A DNA stretch of 64,000 nucleotides from CAVREM01 sp963728825. GTDB taxonomy: Bacteria; Acidobacteriota; Vicinamibacteria; Vicinamibacterales; CAVVIG01. The DNA lies in NCBI GenBank assembly GCA_963728825.1, contig CAVSLA010000004.1, positions 992,001 through 1,056,000 on the forward strand. The letters run 5' to 3'. A program made the position numbers and the translations under genes. Shown in pieces: positions 60,840 through 64,000 of the stretch. The notes under the pieces were generated by a model. The model was not told the DNA's origin, searched no databases, and worked only from the letters and a program-made list of their open reading frames with translations. Each line of letters opens with the position of its first letter. The first letter of the stretch is position 1.

Positions 60840-62538
60840 GCTCAAGGACACCGATGTCGTGGTCATCGGCCTCGGCATGGCGGGAGGCGTGGCGGTCCTG
60901 CCGCTGGCGCAGGCGGGCATCGAGGTGATCGGTCTCGAAGCGGGCTCCTGGTTGACGCGCCGTGACTTCGCGCCCGACGAGCTGCGCAACAACGTGCGCG
61001 GCTGGCCGATGGCCGTCCACAAGACGGACGGCGAAGCGCCGACGGTTCGCGCGACCGCCTCGTCGCCGACCACGAGAGGCGGCCATCCGATGATGAACGG
61101 CGTCGGCGGCACGGGCCTGCACTACTGGGCGCAGCACTGGCGCCTGAACCCGTGGGACTTCAAGGTCGTCAGCGAGACCAGGCGGCGCTACGGCGCGTCG
61201 CGGATTCCCGGCGGCTCGACCGTGGAAGACTGGCCGTTCGGCTACGAAGAGCTCGAGCCGTACTACGAGAAGGTCGAATACGAAGTCGGCGTCTCCGGAC
61301 AGGCCGGCAACGTCAACGGGAAGATCGATCCTCGCGGCAATCGCTTCGAGGGCGCTCGCAAGCGCGAGTACCCGATGCCGGCGCTGCGCTGGACGGCGTT
61401 CCTCGAGAAGATGGCGGCCTCGGCCCGAACGATCGGCTGGCATCCGTTTCCGGGCCCGGCGGCGATCAACTCGCGGCCCTATCAGAACCGCTCAGGCTGC
61501 ATGTACCACGGGTTCTGCAACACCGGCGGCTGCCACGTCGACGCGAAGAACTCGACCAACGTCACGACGATTCCCCGCGCCCAGGCGACCGGACGGCTGA
61601 AAGTCGTCACGCACGCCACGGTGACCAGCATCGAGGTCGACGGCGATGGACGGGCCACCGGCGTGAACTACCTCGCGGACCAGACGGAGTACTTCCAGCC
61701 GGCCAAAGTCGTGCTGCTGGCGTCCTACACGTACGAGAACGTGCGGCTGCTGCTTCTGTCGAAGTCGAAGGCGTTCGCCAACGGCCTGGCCAACAACCAC
61801 CGCCAGGTGGGCCGCCACTACTTCAGTCATCATCAGGGCGCCGGCGTGTCCGCGCTGTTTCCCTACGACCTGAAATCCTGGTACGGCCTGCCGGCGCAGG
61901 GCGTGGCGGTGGACAACTGGGCCGACGACAACTTCGATCACTCGTCGCTCGACTTCATCGGCGGCGGCAACCTGTGGGTGATGTCCGATCGCCGGCCGAT
62001 CTCGGCATCCGGCATGAACACCTACGGCCTGGCGCCGGCGTGGGGCTCGCAGTGGAAAGCATTCATCAAGGAGAACGCCGACCGGTCGCACGGTTCCTAC
62101 ATTCAGAAGACCACGCTGCCCTACGAGGACAACTATCTGGATCTCGATCCGGACGTAAAGGATCCGCTCGGCTTCCCGGTGATCCGCATCACCGCCGAGT
62201 ACAAGGAAAACGAACGCCGCATTGCCGCGTTCTGTCAGGACAAGATGGAGGAGTGGTACCGCGCGGCCGGTGCGATGGCGATCCAGCGTGCCCCCGTCGG
62301 CGGCGCGATGGGCGCCTCCACCCACGCCTACGGCGGGACGAGGATGGGCGACAATCCCGACACCAATGTCGTCAATCGCTGGGGCTTCGCCCACGAGGTG
62401 CCGAACCTCGGCATCCTCGGGGCGTCGGTGATGGGGACGAGCGGTGCGCACAACCCGACGCATACCGTCCAGGCGCTGTCGTGGCGGACGGCGGACTACC
62501 TGGTGAAAAACTGGAAGGGAATAGCGCGGACCACGTAA
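60829..62538 (+). CDS. GMC-family FAD oxidoreductase (gluconate dehydrogenase-type large subunit)
   Basis: ATG 60829, inside the end of the previous gene; 569 aa. The N-terminal FAD Rossmann motif is VVVIGLGMAGGVAVL then GIEVIGLEAG. GVGGTGLHYWAQHWRL is the GMC signature 1 region. A Cys-rich segment (SGCMYHGFCNTGGCHVDAKN) is typical of the gluconate/sorbosone-dehydrogenase clade. The C-terminal active-site pair is in THAYGGTRMGDNP and SGAHNPTHTVQAL (His/Asn). No signal peptide of its own, consistent with hitch-hiker Tat export with subunit 3. The sugar substrate is unknown. Confidence 0.88.
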   Translation: MATRLKDTDVVVIGLGMAGGVAVLPLAQAGIEVIGLEAGSWLTRRDFAPDELRNNVRGWPMAVHKTDGEAPTVRATASSPTTRGGHPMMNGVGGTGLHYWAQHWRLNPWDFKVVSETRRRYGASRIPGGSTVEDWPFGYEELEPYYEKVEYEVGVSGQAGNVNGKIDPRGNRFEGARKREYPMPALRWTAFLEKMAASARTIGWHPFPGPAAINSRPYQNRSGCMYHGFCNTGGCHVDAKNSTNVTTIPRAQATGRLKVVTHATVTSIEVDGDGRATGVNYLADQTEYFQPAKVVLLASYTYENVRLLLLSKSKAFANGLANNHRQVGRHYFSHHQGAGVSALFPYDLKSWYGLPAQGVAVDNWADDNFDHSSLDFIGGGNLWVMSDRRPISASGMNTYGLAPAWGSQWKAFIKENADRSHGSYIQKTTLPYEDNYLDLDPDVKDPLGFPVIRITAEYKENERRIAAFCQDKMEEWYRAAGAMAIQRAPVGGAMGASTHAYGGTRMGDNPDTNVVNRWGFAHEVPNLGILGASVMGTSGAHNPTHTVQALSWRTADYLVKNWKGIARTT

Positions 62539-62603
62539 TTTACAATTGGAAATTTACAATTGGAAATGACACGGAGGCCGACGGAGATGCCACGGAGAGC
62601 GAC

Positions 62604-63014
62604 ATGATTGACCGACGGCACATGCTGAGCGGCGGCGTGATGGGGGGGGTCGTCGGCGCCTTCGCGGGCGCCGAGGCGCAGCGCAGCGACTCGCGCGACG
62701 CCGCAGAAGTCGTCAGGGCGTTGAACGAGCTGCGCGACGAAATCCGCAGCCAGCGGGCGTTCGGCGAAATCAGAGCGATACGCGACGCTCAGATCACGTT
62801 TCTCCGCTCGAACAACAAGCTGCCCGACTACATCGAAGTCGGCAGCGGCCACTGGTTCGCCGCCTACGACTGGCACGTCCGCTGGCAGCAGCCGCTCACG
62901 ATCAGCCGCGACGTCACGGGCCGGCTGACGCTGTTGCTCCTGTCGACGCAACTCATCCTGCGGCCGGACGCCGAGGGCACGTTCATGAGCCTGCCGTTCG
63001 ATAATCGCGCGTAG
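62604..63014 (+). CDS. Small Tat-signal protein, third gene of the GMC operon
   Basis: ATG 62604; 136 aa. The N-terminus IDRRHMLSGGVMGGVVGAFAG is a Tat-like signal (RR followed by a hydrophobic stretch). The mature part has LNELRDEIRSQRAFGEIRAI and DAQITFLRSNNKLPDYIEVG, ending in a hydrophobic strand pair. Adjacent position suggests it belongs to the dehydrogenase complex; no family name is known to me. Upstream, 62541-62571 contains a short direct repeat (ATTTACAATTGGA twice). Confidence 0.65.
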   Translation: MIDRRHMLSGGVMGGVVGAFAGAEAQRSDSRDAAEVVRALNELRDEIRSQRAFGEIRAIRDAQITFLRSNNKLPDYIEVGSGHWFAAYDWHVRWQQPLTISRDVTGRLTLLLLSTQLILRPDAEGTFMSLPFDNRA

Positions 63015-63026
63015 AGAAGCGGACGC

Positions 63027-63078
63027 CCGGGCCTGAGAGGCCCGGCCTACGTACGTAGGGCGGACCTCTAGGTCCGCC
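63027..63078. repeat. Head-to-head pair of palindromes joined by CTACGTACGTAG
   Basis: CCGGGCCT-GAG-AGGCCCGG (63027-63045), linker CTACGTACGTAG, then GGCGGACCT-CT-AGGTCCGCC (63059-63078). It fills the gap between two convergent genes. Confidence 0.75.
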
Positions 63079-63083
63079 TCGAC

Positions 63084-64000
63084 CTACTCACACCTGAAAT
63101 TCGCGGCGTCGTTGATATCGCCGCTGCCGGTGTACTTCGCCACCTGCGGGTGCGGGCAGAGCGGACGGGTGCGATCGACTTTGCCGTCGGTCGAATGCGA
63201 CGCGATGACCCTCGTGGGCGCGACACCTTTTTCGACCCAGTCTTCCAGCACGGTCAGCATGTTGAAGGAGTCCGGTCCGGGACCGCCCCTGCAGTGGTGC
63301 ATGCCGGGGACGAAGTAGGTGCGCAGGAACTGGTCGGCTTCACGGGGCCCGCCGACGATCTTCACGACCTTCTCGTGGTAGTCGAGTGTGCCGTAGGCGC
63401 TGATCGCCGGGTCGGCCCAGCCGTGATACATGATCAACTTGCCGCCGCGGCTCTTGAACGGCCGCAGATCCGGATCGAGCGGGCTCAGGATCTCGCTCAT
63501 CGTCTTCAAACGCGGCAGATCCGCCGGAAATCGAATCATCCGCCAGTTGAATCCCGGTTCGTCGGTGTCGAGCGCCAGGAAGCGCATGTTCTGTTCGCTG
63601 AGCCGGTAGCCACTCGGCAGCTCGTTGGTGGTGTAGGCGAGCGAGCCGTCCGGTTGCGGCGTTGGCGGCACCGGTCCGGTGATCCAGTCGTGCCATCCGC
63701 TGCGGTCGCCTTCGTGCCCGACCGGCAGCCCAGCCGTATAGGTCTCGCCGTTCGGGAGCTTCACCGGCGAATAGATCCGCTTGACCGTTTCGAGTTGACC
63801 GGCCGTCAGGCAGGTGGGGCCGTCCGCGCCGGCGCACTTCAGGGTTTCCGGCTTGAACGTGCAGGCCCTGGGATCGGTGATGAGTCCGTCGGTCAGCCCA
63901 TCTCTTGCGTCGCATTCGGCAAGCGTCGCTTTCGACAGCAGTTCGACCTTCTCGGCCGGGAGATAGTTCTCGATCGACGCGAGCATGTGCTGATACACGA
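63084..64000 (-). CDS. Tannase/feruloyl-esterase family protein, C-terminal part (cut by the window end)
   Basis: At least 305 codons, running off the right edge. Recognisable family segments: CDARDGLTDGLITDPRACTF with paired Cys, CAGADGPTCLTAGQLETVKR, the catalytic Asp in IMYHGWADPAIS, and the catalytic His in VPGMHHCRGGPGPD. The Ser elbow (C-S-x-G) would lie in the missing N-terminal part. Secreted esterase acting on galloyl or feruloyl esters; such genes are frequent in soil Acidobacteria. Confidence 0.88.
   Translation of the reverse strand, partial: VYQHMLASIENYLPAEKVELLSKATLAECDARDGLTDGLITDPRACTFKPETLKCAGADGPTCLTAGQLETVKRIYSPVKLPNGETYTAGLPVGHEGDRSGWHDWITGPVPPTPQPDGSLAYTTNELPSGYRLSEQNMRFLALDTDEPGFNWRMIRFPADLPRLKTMSEILSPLDPDLRPFKSRGGKLIMYHGWADPAISAYGTLDYHEKVVKIVGGPREADQFLRTYFVPGMHHCRGGPGPDSFNMLTVLEDWVEKGVAPTRVIASHSTDGKVDRTRPLCPHPQVAKYTGSGDINDAANFRCE

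Noticed and set aside
61152..63014. 620-codon plus-strand frame
   Set aside because: It runs out of frame through the GMC oxidoreductase. Only the last 136 codons (from 62604) are a real gene.

Overview
The window is a 64 kb piece of a GC-rich bacterial chromosome. No 16S rRNA gene or ribosomal protein is present, so taxonomy is inference. The gene set (secreted Abhydrolase-10, tannase, cyclase and haloperoxidase-like enzymes, a GMC oxidoreductase with a gluconate-dehydrogenase subunit-3 partner, a MoxR/VWA operon, M1 and S9 exported peptidases) suggests a soil Acidobacteriota of the Vicinamibacteria type.

Layout. 0-5.4 kb: exported and membrane proteins, including two paralogues sharing a C-terminal glycine-rich membrane module on either side of a RodZ-like protein. 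5.8-15.0 kb: an integrated element at the 3' end of a tRNA-Glu(TTC) gene, bounded by a 21-bp direct repeat. It carries a large serine recombinase next to the tRNA, a second recombinase remnant, phage-like genes (scaffold-like, zinc finger, GH108-like lysozyme without its catalytic Glu), a ribbon-helix-helix operon, an AbiU2-type HEPN gene, a truncated Dam methylase and a secreted hydrolase. 16.5-21 kb: a Fur-box-controlled iron operon (PepSY membrane protein, TonB receptor, PiuC dioxygenase). 21-29.6 kb: SPFH/zinc-ribbon pair, M1 aminopeptidase, lipoprotein, secreted hydrolase.

29.7-37.6 kb: a biosynthetic operon pheA-ilvD-ilvB-ilvN-ilvC followed by a GAF-sigma54 regulator. It is preceded by what reads as a complete transcription attenuator: a strong promoter, a 28-codon leader peptide with a Phe-Ile-Gly-Val-Val-Val run, a perfect 10-bp antiterminator and a perfect 10-bp terminator with a U tract. 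From about 31.69 to 36.89 kb every gene carries single-base indels, mostly insertions. This is probably a local consensus-quality problem, not decay.

37.7-44.2 kb: membrane proteins, S9 peptidase, atypical Nramp, GAP family. 44.3-50.4 kb: a minus-strand MoxR-DUF58-BatD-VWA-TPR-VWA operon. 50.5-57 kb: acyl-CoA ligase, sensor kinase, an exported protein, and a four-helix-bundle (S23/Avd-like) gene enclosed by inverted arrays of 8-bp repeats, then an aldehyde dehydrogenase. 57-64 kb: haloperoxidase-like, cyclase, PEBP, a Tat-exported GMC dehydrogenase complex and a tannase cut by the window end.

Repeats are a feature of the window: about ten copies of a covarying extragenic palindrome joined to a CTACGTACGTAG linker (two copies are read through inside genes), two copies of a longer hairpin element, heptamer arrays and octamer arrays.
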